Below, piece by piece: positions 1 through 8,195 of a stretch of 64,000 nt of DNA; positions within the stretch are counted from its first letter, which is position 1; the number at the start of each line of letters is the position of its first letter. This DNA is from Pseudomonas sp. NKUCC02_KPG (GTDB taxonomy: Bacteria > Pseudomonadota > Gammaproteobacteria > Pseudomonadales > Pseudomonadaceae), in the NCBI RefSeq assembly GCF_019345465.1, contig NZ_JAHKRC010000015.1, positions 1 through 64,000 of the forward strand. The letters run 5' to 3'. A program made the translations under genes and the position numbers. The notes below the pieces were generated by a model that saw only the letters and a list, made by a program, of their open reading frames with translations, was not told where the DNA came from and did no database searches.

Positions 1-71
1 CGATAGCATCAACGCGGTGTATCAGATACACCCCGTTGATGCTATCGCGAGCAAGCCCGCTCCCACACGCG
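1..71. repeat. REPIN, GGGAGCGGGCTTGCTCGCGA family (left arm cut by window edge)
   Basis: Positions 43-71 carry the right arm of the repeat (ATCGCGAGCAAGCCCGCTCC then CACA). Positions 2-46 form a long near-perfect hairpin: GATAGCATCAACG and GGTGTATC pair with GATACACC and CGTTGATGCTATC. The left arm must lie just outside the window. The element sits immediately 3' of betT and may act as its transcript-end structure. Confidence 0.8.
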
Positions 72-73
72 GT

Positions 74-2068
74 TTAGCTGTACACCCTGCCAAGGAGTTG
101 GCGATGGCTTTCAAACTGGTCGAGCACGTCACGACCGATTTGCTCTTGGGTGAAGCCCATCAGGTCGTACTCCTGGTTGCCGTTGTGCAAATACACCTCG
201 GCCCGGTAATAACGACTGCGCACTTCATCCTGTTCGGACTCGCTCGGTGCGGCCAGATAACCGTCCAGGCTGACTTCGTAGACAAACGGGTTGCCCTCTT
301 CCATCTCCACCCGCACGCCCATGCAACGCTTGGCACTGCCCAGCAGGGTTTGCACCTCCAGGCCCCGACTGCGCAGCTGTTCTGCCGCATCTTCCAGGGC
401 CGGGGTCACGTGTTTGTCCATAAAGCGCTGCACCACCGCCTGGGTCGGTTGCAGGTCCTGGGCAGTCAAGCGCTCGCTGAAACCTCGACGACCACGGGCG
501 GCCAACTCGGCTTGTTCCTGCTCAACCAGGGTGTCCTGGCGCATCGCTTTGTGCAGGCCAAACATAAACAGGACCAATACCACCGAAAACGGCAGACCGG
601 CCAGCACCACCATCGTTTGCATGGCCGCAAAGTTACCGGCGAACAACAGGCCGATGGTCACCAGAGTGATCACCGCAGACCAGAAGATACGCAGCCAGTG
701 CGGCGCGTCTTCATCCACATCGCCGCCTTTGCACGACAGGTTGGCCATCATCACCGCGCCGGAATCCGCCGGGGTCAGGAACAGCACAAAGCCCACAAAG
801 ATCGACACGCCGATGACGATTTTCGACGCCGGGTAATGCTCAAGCAGTTGGTAAATAGCCATCGACGGCTGTTCAAGCGCCGTTTTCCCCAACTCCACCG
901 CACCGTGGTTAACCACCAGGTCCAGTGCCGAGTTACCGAAGATCGACAGCCAGGCCAGGGTGAAGCCCAGCGGAATCAACAACACGCCCGCCACCAGTTC
1001 ACGCACGGTACGACCACGGGAAATACGCGCGATGAACATCCCTACGAATGGTGCCCAGGAAATCCACCACGCCCAGTAGAACAGGGTCCACAGGCCCAGC
1101 CAGCCCTCGGTTTTCTTGCTGTCGCCTTCATACACGTACAGGTCGAAGGTTTTCATGACGATACCGTTGAGGTAGTCACCGGTGTTTTGCACAAAGCCGT
1201 TGAGCAGGTGCAGCGTGGGGCCGAACAACAACACGAAAATCAGCAAGCCGCTGAACAGCACGATGTTCAGGTTGGACAACCGGCGGATGCCGTTTTCAAC
1301 GCCAGAGACAGCGGCGATGGTGGCCACAGTGCTCATCACGATGATCACGATCAGCAGGTTGGTATTGCTGTGTTCCATGCCGAACAGGTTCTCAAGCCCG
1401 GACGACACCTGCATCGAGCCAATGCCCAGGTTGGTCACCAGCCCCAGCAGGGTCACGAACATGCCGAAGCCGTCCACCGCATGGCCAGCAGCACCTTTGA
1501 CCCAACGCTCGCCCATCAACGGATACAGCGCCGAACGCAGCGCCAGCGGCTGGTTGTGACGGTAGGCAAAATACGCCACGGCCAGGCCGACCAGCGCGTA
1601 AATCGCCCAGCCGTGCAGGCCCCAGTGCAGGAAGGTCAGTTGCAACGCCTGACGCGCGGCTTCGTGGCTGCCCGACACGCCTTCAGGCGGGTTGAAGTAG
1701 TGATCCAGCGGCTCGGAAGCGCCGAAATAGAGCAAGGAAATACCGATACCGGACGAAAACAACATCCCGGCCCAGGCGCCATAGCTGAAATCCGGGGTGT
1801 CTTGCTTGGTGCCCAGCTTCAGTTTGCCGTAGGACGAAAACGCCAGACCGACTACGAAGATCAGGTAAGCGGCGATCACCACCATGTAATACCAACCGAA
1901 GCTGCGCGACAGCCATTCCTGGGCAACGCCCAGAATACGACCCGCTTCTTCGGGGGCAATGATCAAAATGGCAGTCAACAACAATATCAAGGCAGTGGAG
2001 GTGTAAAACACCCAACCATTGACCGTCACCTTTTGCGGCGGGGTCTTTATAAGAGAGGCAGAACTCAT
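74..2068 (-). CDS. betT: BCCT family choline transporter BetT
   Basis: Predicted secondary transporter of the betaine/choline/carnitine (BCCT) family, 664 aa, inner membrane, importing choline for glycine betaine synthesis. About 12 membrane segments fill residues ~20-500, including the glycine-rich stretch GMLFSSGIGISLLYFGASEP and the tryptophan-rich WTLFYWAWWISWAPFVG typical of the family. A hydrophilic C-terminal tail of roughly 150 residues follows, as in BetT-type osmosensing members. The ATG at 2068 (MSSASLIK) is chosen over an upstream in-frame ATG at 2146 because the extra 26 residues are not transporter-like. It is divergent from betI-betB-betA, which supports choline as substrate. 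The long tail separates it from short-tailed uptake carriers. Confidence 0.93.
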   Translation of the reverse strand: MSSASLIKTPPQKVTVNGWVFYTSTALILLLTAILIIAPEEAGRILGVAQEWLSRSFGWYYMVVIAAYLIFVVGLAFSSYGKLKLGTKQDTPDFSYGAWAGMLFSSGIGISLLYFGASEPLDHYFNPPEGVSGSHEAARQALQLTFLHWGLHGWAIYALVGLAVAYFAYRHNQPLALRSALYPLMGERWVKGAAGHAVDGFGMFVTLLGLVTNLGIGSMQVSSGLENLFGMEHSNTNLLIVIIVMSTVATIAAVSGVENGIRRLSNLNIVLFSGLLIFVLLFGPTLHLLNGFVQNTGDYLNGIVMKTFDLYVYEGDSKKTEGWLGLWTLFYWAWWISWAPFVGMFIARISRGRTVRELVAGVLLIPLGFTLAWLSIFGNSALDLVVNHGAVELGKTALEQPSMAIYQLLEHYPASKIVIGVSIFVGFVLFLTPADSGAVMMANLSCKGGDVDEDAPHWLRIFWSAVITLVTIGLLFAGNFAAMQTMVVLAGLPFSVVLVLFMFGLHKAMRQDTLVEQEQAELAARGRRGFSERLTAQDLQPTQAVVQRFMDKHVTPALEDAAEQLRSRGLEVQTLLGSAKRCMGVRVEMEEGNPFVYEVSLDGYLAAPSESEQDEVRSRYYRAEVYLHNGNQEYDLMGFTQEQIGRDVLDQFESHRQLLGRVYS

Positions 2069-2399
2069 TGCACGGGTGCTCCAGGCAGTGCGAGACAAGG
2101 ACTTAAGGCAACGCACCACTCGACCAAAGGGTTGGATTACGACCAACGGTCGAGTGATATAAAGACACCGCTAAAAAACCGGACCCGCCCAGACCGCGTT
2201 CAGAACCTGTGTGCGTCCCCTTGAAATCAAGGGCTGCCCCGCGTGGTCTGGTGCGTTATGCCTGTTTGGACCTCCTGTCAGCGCCTGCGAAAGCCTGCTT
2301 CTGCCTAGGTTCCATGGGAATTTACCGTGTCGTTTTGCGCCATTCATGCGTAAGGAAACGACATAAATCGCGACGATTTGTCGCAGAGCTTATTCTTTG
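2069..2399. other. Divergent betT-betI intergenic region
   Basis: About 420 bases separate the betT and betI starts. Apart from the BetI operator and promoter near 2400-2432, I see no convincing gene. The one forward reading frame at 2209-2403 has a cysteine/arginine-rich composition and no family resemblance. The betT leader would be about 330 nt if its promoter overlaps the operator. Confidence 0.5.
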
Positions 2400-2419
2400 T
2401 TGATTGAACGTTCAATCAA
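2400..2419. promoter_or_regulatory. BetI operator, perfect 20-bp palindrome
   Basis: TTGATTGAACGTTCAATCAA is a perfect palindrome in the betT-betI divergent region. It fits the position and general sequence expected of a BetI box in gamma-proteobacteria. It contains the putative -35 hexamers of outward promoters on both strands, so bound repressor would block transcription both ways until choline is present. Confidence 0.88.
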
Positions 2420-2432
2420 AACAAAATAGACT
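2404..2432 (+). promoter_or_regulatory. Putative sigma-70 promoter of betIBA
   Basis: TTGAAC (2404-2409), a 17-bp spacer and TAGACT (2427-2432). The -35 lies inside the BetI palindrome. On the minus strand the same palindrome supplies TTGAAC followed 17 bp later by a weaker TAAGCT, a possible betT promoter. Confidence 0.55.
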
Positions 2433-2487
2433 GGCTGTCGTTCAGTGATGCTTATGCACTGCTCGCCGGCCCAAGGAGATTTGCGAA

Positions 2488-3081
2488 ATGCCCAAGGTCG
2501 GTATGCAACCCATACGCCGCCAGCAGTTGATCGAAGCCACGTTGACGGCGGTCGATCAGGTCGGGATGGCAGATGCCAGCATTGCGCTGATTGCCCGTCT
2601 GGCCGGTGTGTCGAACGGCATCATCAGTCACTACTTCAAAGACAAGAACGGTCTGATTGCCGCCACCATGCGGTACTTGATGAACGTCTTGATCGACAAC
2701 GTCACCGAGCGCCGCCTGGCGTTAAGCGATGACAGCCCACGGGCTCATCTGCAGGTGATTGTTGAAGGCAACTTCGACGCCAGCCAGGTCAGTGGCCCGG
2801 CAATGAAAACCTGGCTGGCCTTTTGGGCCGCCAGCATGCACCAGCCGTCGTTGCACAGATTGCAGCGGATCAACGATCACCGCTTGTATTCCAATCTGTG
2901 CTGCCAGTTTCGCCGCGTAATGCCGCAGGCCCAGGCCCGCAATGCAGCACGGGGCCTGGCAGCTCTCATCGATGGTCTATGGTTGCGGGGTGCCCTGTCG
3001 GGAGACGCGTTCGACACCGAACAGGCACAACGCATCTGCTACGAATACATGGATCTACAACTGGCGAAACAGGTGAGTTAG
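2488..3081 (+). CDS. betI: Choline-responsive repressor BetI (TetR family)
   Basis: TetR-family repressor of the choline oxidation genes, 197 aa, the usual BetI length. The N-terminal helix-turn-helix occupies about residues 31-50 (SIALIARLAGVSNGIISHYF). The rest is the helical ligand-binding and dimerisation domain. A strong ribosome site, AAGGAG, lies 9 bases before the ATG. It is first in the betI-betB-betA operon and divergent from betT. It is expected to bind the palindrome at 2400-2419 and release it when choline is present. Confidence 0.95.
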   Translation: MPKVGMQPIRRQQLIEATLTAVDQVGMADASIALIARLAGVSNGIISHYFKDKNGLIAATMRYLMNVLIDNVTERRLALSDDSPRAHLQVIVEGNFDASQVSGPAMKTWLAFWAASMHQPSLHRLQRINDHRLYSNLCCQFRRVMPQAQARNAARGLAALIDGLWLRGALSGDAFDTEQAQRICYEYMDLQLAKQVS

Positions 3082-3189
3082 GCCCCAATAAATGCTTAAC
3101 CCCTGAACTGTCGTGAGTTTGAGTTGCCCCAATCAGATGGCACCCGACTCACGACCAACGCCAACCACTTATGCACTTGCGAGGATTTT

Positions 3190-4662
3190 ATGGCCCGTTT
3201 CGAACTGCAAAAACTCTACATCGACGGCGGCTACACCGACGCCGGTAGCGACGCTACTTTCGATGCCATCAACCCGGCTAACGGCGAAGTCCTCGCTCAA
3301 GTGCAACGCGCAACCAAAGAAGACGTCGAGCGCGCGGTTGTCAGCGCTGAAAAGGGCCAGAAAATCTGGGCCGCCATGACGTCCATGGAGCGCTCGCGCA
3401 TCCTGCGTCGCGCCGTGGAAATCCTGCGCGAGCGCAACGATGAACTGGCCGCCCTGGAAACCCTGGACACCGGCAAGTCGTACTCCGAAACCCGTTACGT
3501 CGACATCGTGACCGGTGCCGATGTACTCGAATACTACGCAGGCCTTGCACCCGCCATTGAAGGCGAGCAAATCCCGCTGCGCACCACCTCTTTCGTTTAC
3601 ACCCGCCGCGAGCCGCTTGGCGTTGTAGCCGGTATCGGCGCGTGGAACTACCCTATCCAGATCGCCCTGTGGAAAGCCGCACCGGCACTGGCTGCCGGTA
3701 ACGCGATGATCTTCAAGCCAAGCGAAGTCACCTCCCTGACGACCCTCAAGCTGGCCGAGATCTTCACCCAGGCGGGCCTGCCGGATGGCGTGTTCAACGT
3801 ACTGACCGGCAGTGGCCGTGAAGTCGGTACCTGGCTGACCGAGCACCCGCGCATCGAAAAAATCTCGTTCACCGGCGGCACCGACACCGGCAAGAAAGTC
3901 ACCGCCAGCGCCACCAGCTCGTCCTTGAAAGACGTGACCATGGAACTGGGCGGCAAGTCGCCCCTGATCATTTTCGACGACGCCGACCTGGATCGCGCCG
4001 CAGATACCGCGATGATGGCCAACTTCTACAGCTCGGGTCAGGTGTGCACCAACGGCACTCGCGTGTTTATCCCGACGGCCATGAAGGCTGCGTTTGAAGC
4101 CAAGATCCTGGAGCGCGTTGCGCGCATCCGCATCGGCAACCCGGAAGACGAAAACACCAACTTCGGCCCGCTGGTCAGCTTTGCTCACATGGAAAGTGTG
4201 CTGGGCTACATTGCCAAGGGCAAAGAAGAAGGCGCCCGCGTACTGTGCGGCGGCGAACGCCTGACCCAGGGCGATCTGGCCAAGGGCGCATTCGTGGCAC
4301 CTACCGTGTTCACCGACTGCACCGACGAGATGACCATCGTCAAAGAAGAAATCTTCGGCCCGGTGATGAGCATCCTCACCTACGACACCGAAGAAGAAGT
4401 GATCCGCCGCGCCAACGACACCGAGTTCGGTCTGGCTGCGGGCGTCGTGACCCGGGACCTGAACCGCGCCCACCGCGTCATCCATCAACTGGAAGCGGGT
4501 ATTTGCTGGATCAACGCCTGGGGCGAGTCCGACGCAAAAATGCCGGTAGGCGGCTACAAGCAATCGGGCATTGGCCGTGAAAACGGCATCAGCTCGCTGG
4601 CTCAGTACACCCGGATCAAATCGGTACAGGTAGAGCTGGGCGACTACGTCTCGGTGTTCTAA
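3190..4662 (+). CDS. betB: Betaine aldehyde dehydrogenase BetB
   Basis: NAD(P)-dependent aldehyde dehydrogenase, 490 aa, oxidising betaine aldehyde to glycine betaine in the cytoplasm. Visible signatures are the general base in MELGGKSP (Glu252) and the catalytic cysteine in SSGQVCTNGTR (Cys286), both at the residue numbers known for Pseudomonas BetB. The start at 3190 (MARFELQK) follows GAGGA at the right distance. An upstream ATG at 3124 would add 22 residues foreign to the family. It lies 108 bases after betI and ahead of betA. Confidence 0.96.
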   Translation: MARFELQKLYIDGGYTDAGSDATFDAINPANGEVLAQVQRATKEDVERAVVSAEKGQKIWAAMTSMERSRILRRAVEILRERNDELAALETLDTGKSYSETRYVDIVTGADVLEYYAGLAPAIEGEQIPLRTTSFVYTRREPLGVVAGIGAWNYPIQIALWKAAPALAAGNAMIFKPSEVTSLTTLKLAEIFTQAGLPDGVFNVLTGSGREVGTWLTEHPRIEKISFTGGTDTGKKVTASATSSSLKDVTMELGGKSPLIIFDDADLDRAADTAMMANFYSSGQVCTNGTRVFIPTAMKAAFEAKILERVARIRIGNPEDENTNFGPLVSFAHMESVLGYIAKGKEEGARVLCGGERLTQGDLAKGAFVAPTVFTDCTDEMTIVKEEIFGPVMSILTYDTEEEVIRRANDTEFGLAAGVVTRDLNRAHRVIHQLEAGICWINAWGESDAKMPVGGYKQSGIGRENGISSLAQYTRIKSVQVELGDYVSVF

Positions 4663-4682
4663 ACCCAACTGGCAGCCGATTA

Positions 4683-4779
4683 CCTGTAGTCGCTGCCACA
4701 GGCTGCGATGAAGTCCGTGGAGGCTTCGGGAAAACGGGTTGCTGAGCAACCCTTCGCAGCCTTCGGCAGCGACTACAGG
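4683..4779. repeat. REPIN, GTAGTCGCTGCC family, copy A1
   Basis: Inverted pair of the 23-nt element GTAGTCGCTGCC(A/G)(C/A)AGGCTGCGA around a ~50-nt centre, between betB and betA. The centre can itself fold (CGGGTTGCT...GCAACCC). It is nearly identical along its whole length to the copy at 9535-9630. It would form a hairpin within the betBA message. Confidence 0.9.
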
Positions 4780-4807
4780 CTTGTTTATTTCAAAGAGGGT
4801 GCATTTT

Positions 4808-6511
4808 ATGTCCCAAGAATTCGATTACATCATCATTGGTGCCGGCTCTGCCGGTAACACCCTGGCGACCCGTCTGACTGAAGACCAAGGCGTCACCGTG
4901 CTGCTGCTTGAAGCGGGCGGCCCGGACTACCGTTTCGACTTCCGTACCCAGATGCCGGCCGCCCTGGCATTCCCGCTGCAGGGTCGTCGCTACAACTGGG
5001 CCTTCGAAACCGATCCAGAGCCACACATGGACAATCGCCGCATGGAATGTGGCCGTGGCAAGGGTCTGGGCGGTTCGTCCCTGATCAACGGCATGTGCTA
5101 CATCCGTGGCAACGCGATGGACTACGACGGCTGGGCAAAACTGCCAGGCCTCGAAGACTGGGATTACCTGAACTGCCTGCCGTACTTCCGTAAAGCCGAA
5201 ACCCGCGACATCGGCCCCAACGATTACCACGGTGGCGATGGCCCGGTCAGCGTGACCACGCCCAAAGCCGGGAACAACGTGTTGTTCCACGCCATGGTTG
5301 AAGCAGGCGTACAGGCCGGCTACCCGCGTACCGAAGACCTGAACGGCTATCAGCAGGAAGGTTTTGGCCCGATGGACCGCACCGTGACGCCTAACGGCCG
5401 TCGCGCCAGTACCGCCCGTGGCTACCTGGACACCGCCAAGCAGCGCTCGACGCTGACCATCGTGACCCACGCCCTGACCGACAAGATCGTTTTTGAAGGC
5501 AAGCGCGCCGTTGGCGTTTCCTACATGGTCGGCGACAGCGACACCCGCATCCAGGCCAAGGCCCGTAAAGAAGTGCTGCTGTGCAGCGGCGCAATTGGTT
5601 CGCCAACCGTGCTGCAACGCTCCGGCGTCGGCCCGGCCGAACTGCTCAACAGCCTCGATATTCCGGTCGTTCACGACCTGCCGGGCGTTGGCCAGAACCT
5701 GCAGGATCACCTTGAGCTGTACCTGCAGTACGCCTGTACCCAGCCGGTTTCGCTGTACCCGTCGCTCTTGTGGTGGAACCAGCCGGCCATTGGCGCCGAG
5801 TGGATGTTCCTGGGCAAAGGCATTGGTGCCAGCAACCAGTTCGAAGCCGGTGGTTTTATCCGCACCCGCGAAGAATTCGAATGGCCGAACATTCAGTACC
5901 ACTTCCTGCCGGTAGCGATTAACTACAACGGCAGCAATGGCGTAAAAGAACACGGTTTCCAGGCGCACATGGGCTCCATGCGTTCGCCAAGCCGTGGCCG
6001 GATCAACGTGAAGTCCAAGGACCCGCGTGAGTACCCGAGCATCCTGTTCAACTACATGGCAGCCGAGCAAGACTGGCAGGAATTCCGTGACGGCATCCGC
6101 CTGACCCGCGAAATCATGCAGCAGCCTGCGCTGGATGCGTACCGTGGCCGCGAAATCAGCCCTGGCATCGACAAGCAGACCGACGAAGAGCTGGATACCT
6201 TTATCCGCGAACACGCCGAGACTGCATTCCACCCGTCCTGCTCGTGCAAGATGGGCACCGACGAGATGGCCGTGGTAGACGCCGAAGGCCGCGTGCATGG
6301 GATGCAGGGTCTGCGTGTGGTCGATGCGTCGATCATGCCGCTGATCACGACTGGCAACCTCAACGCACCGACGATCATGATTGCCGAGAAAATCGCCGAC
6401 AAGATCCGTGGCCGCCAGCCGTTGCCGCGCAGCACTGCCGACTACTACGTGGCAGGCGATGCACCGGTTCGCGGCAAGCCGCTGCGTGAAGTCAGCCGTA
6501 CCGCGCAGTAA
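4808..6511 (+). CDS. betA: Choline dehydrogenase BetA
   Basis: FAD-dependent GMC-family oxidoreductase, 567 aa, oxidising choline to betaine aldehyde and passing electrons to the respiratory chain. The N-terminal dinucleotide fold YIIIGAGSAGNTLATRL starts at residue ~6. GMC signatures follow (GRGKGLGGSSLINGMCYIRG; CSGAIGSPTVLQRSGVGP). The C-terminal HPSCSCKMG contains the active-site histidine. Start 4808 (MSQEFDYI) is preferred to the in-frame ATG at 4739, whose extension is translated REPIN sequence. Last gene of the bet operon. Confidence 0.96.
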   Translation: MSQEFDYIIIGAGSAGNTLATRLTEDQGVTVLLLEAGGPDYRFDFRTQMPAALAFPLQGRRYNWAFETDPEPHMDNRRMECGRGKGLGGSSLINGMCYIRGNAMDYDGWAKLPGLEDWDYLNCLPYFRKAETRDIGPNDYHGGDGPVSVTTPKAGNNVLFHAMVEAGVQAGYPRTEDLNGYQQEGFGPMDRTVTPNGRRASTARGYLDTAKQRSTLTIVTHALTDKIVFEGKRAVGVSYMVGDSDTRIQAKARKEVLLCSGAIGSPTVLQRSGVGPAELLNSLDIPVVHDLPGVGQNLQDHLELYLQYACTQPVSLYPSLLWWNQPAIGAEWMFLGKGIGASNQFEAGGFIRTREEFEWPNIQYHFLPVAINYNGSNGVKEHGFQAHMGSMRSPSRGRINVKSKDPREYPSILFNYMAAEQDWQEFRDGIRLTREIMQQPALDAYRGREISPGIDKQTDEELDTFIREHAETAFHPSCSCKMGTDEMAVVDAEGRVHGMQGLRVVDASIMPLITTGNLNAPTIMIAEKIADKIRGRQPLPRSTADYYVAGDAPVRGKPLREVSRTAQ

Positions 6512-6530
6512 GCACACCACCCTGTAGTCG

Positions 6531-6623
6531 CTGCCGCAGGCTGCGAAAAGGGCCGAAGGACCTTCGCTTTTGAAATGAGCGAACCCTTCGGGCCCGATCG
6601 CAGCCTTCGGCAGCGGCTACAGG
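6531..6623. repeat. REPIN, GTAGTCGCTGCC family, copy A2
   Basis: Two inverted arms, CCTGTAGTCGCTGCCGCAGG and its partner ending GGCAGCGGCTACAGG, flank a centre containing GGGCCGAAGGACC. It lies just downstream of betA and probably forms the 3' structure of that operon. Confidence 0.9.
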
Positions 6624-6752
6624 TTTGTTGCCGTTTTTGGTTTCATCTTCCCCCCCGCTTGCCCCCGGCCTCAACGCAGGCCTACTCTGTTGCCTCGTTT
6701 CGCTCCCCTATTCCAAACCTCGATACGTTTCCCGTTTTTCGGAGGTCAGTGC

Positions 6753-8195
6753 ATGTTCGATTTTTACCCTCAGCTCAAGCAACGCTTTGGCGCGTTGCGC
6801 ACCCGGGCCGAGTTCTTTTCGCTGCGTTATGTGCGCGAGTCCGGGCAATACCTGTCGGTACGCAAGAACGTCGCAGAACCTCCTTCATTCAATCACGATC
6901 AGGGCGCGATGCTCACGGTGCGGCTCAAGGGTGTCGAAGCCTACGCCGCCACCAATGACCTGTCGCAAGCCGGCTTGCAGGCAGCCCTGGAACGTGCCGA
7001 GGCACAGGCTCAACTGATTGCTGCCCACGCCCTGCTCGATCTGAGCCAGGAGCCGGTGTCCCACGAACGCGCTGACTACTACTCGCCCCATCTCGATCAA
7101 GCATTCCCGTCACTCAACGAATGCTTTGAACTGTTGGGCGCTGAGTCGGCTGCCGTCCCCAAGGACGAGCGGCTGGTCAGCTGGGACGTTTCGTTGGGCC
7201 TCAATCACGTCGAGCAGATCTATCTCAACAGCGCTGGCGCCGAGTTGCGCCGGGCACAACGTTTTGTCTACCCGGGCATCAGCGTCACCGCCTATGACGG
7301 CAACGACAGCCAGACCCGCAGCCTGGGCCGCGAAAACTTCGGTCAGCAAGGTGGCGCCGACGTGATCAGCCGCTGCGGGTTGATCGGAGCCGCGCCAAAG
7401 GTCGCCGACCAGGCCCTGCAATTGCTGCTGGCACCCAATGCCCCAAGCGGCAAACGCGACCTGCTGCTGATGCCCGACCAGATGATCCTGCAAATCCACG
7501 AATCCATCGGCCACCCGCTGGAACTGGACCGCATCCTCGGTGACGAGCGCAATTACGCAGGCACCAGCTTCGTCAAGGCCAGCGACTTTGGCAGCCTGCA
7601 GTACGGTTCCAAACTGCTGAACGTCACCTTCGACCCTGACATTCCCGAGCAGTTGGCCAGCTACAGCTTCGACGATGACGGCACACCGGCCCACAAGGAG
7701 TTCCTGATCCGCGAAGGCCTGCTGCTGCGGCCTTTGGGCGGCGCGCTGTCGCAGTTCCGGTCGGGCCTTGATGGCGTGGCCAACAGCCGCGCCTGCGGCT
7801 GGAACCGCCCTCCGATCGACCGCATGGCCAACCTCAATATCGAACCTGGCGACCAGTCGATGGCCCAACTGATTGGCGGCATTGAACACGGCATCCTGAT
7901 GGCCACCAACCGTTCCTGGTCGATTGACGATGCGCGCAACAAGTTCCAGTTCGGTTGCGAGTGGGGCCAGTTGATCGAGAACGGCGAACTCAAGGGCGTG
8001 GTGAAAAACCCCAACTACCGGGGTATTTCCGATCAGTTCTGGCGCAACCTCAGCGCCGTGGGTGACGCCAGTACCTTCAAGGTGCTGGGCACGCCGAACT
8101 GCGGCAAGGGCGAACCCAATCAGGTGATTCGCGTAGGGCATGCGTCACCCGCGTGCGTGTTCAATCAGATTGATGTGTTTGGAGGCGATGTCTGA
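6753..8195 (+). CDS. TldD-type metallopeptidase subunit (paralogue)
   Basis: TldD/PmbA-family protein, 480 aa. The zinc-peptidase motif HESIGH (His249, Glu250, His254) lies in LQIHESIGHPLELDRI, which marks it as the catalytic TldD-like partner. It is followed with a 1-base overlap (TGATG) by a PmbA/TldE-like gene, matching the known TldD-TldE heterodimer that degrades unfolded or peptide substrates. ATG 6753 (MFDFYPQL) follows GGAGGT. An upstream ATG at 6690 lacks support. Its placement next to bet genes rather than the usual tldD neighbourhood suggests a second, paralogous pair. The substrate is unknown. Confidence 0.85.
   Translation: MFDFYPQLKQRFGALRTRAEFFSLRYVRESGQYLSVRKNVAEPPSFNHDQGAMLTVRLKGVEAYAATNDLSQAGLQAALERAEAQAQLIAAHALLDLSQEPVSHERADYYSPHLDQAFPSLNECFELLGAESAAVPKDERLVSWDVSLGLNHVEQIYLNSAGAELRRAQRFVYPGISVTAYDGNDSQTRSLGRENFGQQGGADVISRCGLIGAAPKVADQALQLLLAPNAPSGKRDLLLMPDQMILQIHESIGHPLELDRILGDERNYAGTSFVKASDFGSLQYGSKLLNVTFDPDIPEQLASYSFDDDGTPAHKEFLIREGLLLRPLGGALSQFRSGLDGVANSRACGWNRPPIDRMANLNIEPGDQSMAQLIGGIEHGILMATNRSWSIDDARNKFQFGCEWGQLIENGELKGVVKNPNYRGISDQFWRNLSAVGDASTFKVLGTPNCGKGEPNQVIRVGHASPACVFNQIDVFGGDV

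Noticed and set aside
17..2224. 735-aa plus-strand ORF opposite betT
   Set aside because: It is the antisense shadow of betT, His/Gln/Arg-rich with no fold-like pattern, and it begins in REPIN sequence. Long antisense frames like this (also opposite betB, betA, tkt, ahcY, chpA, bioA) arise from the high-GC codon bias.
2209..2403. 64-aa ORF in the betT-betI region
   Set aside because: No ribosome site, cysteine/arginine-rich composition, and its end overlaps the BetI operator.
3169..4749. 526-aa minus-strand ORF opposite betB
   Set aside because: Shadow of betB in the complementary frame; composition biased and start within a REPIN.
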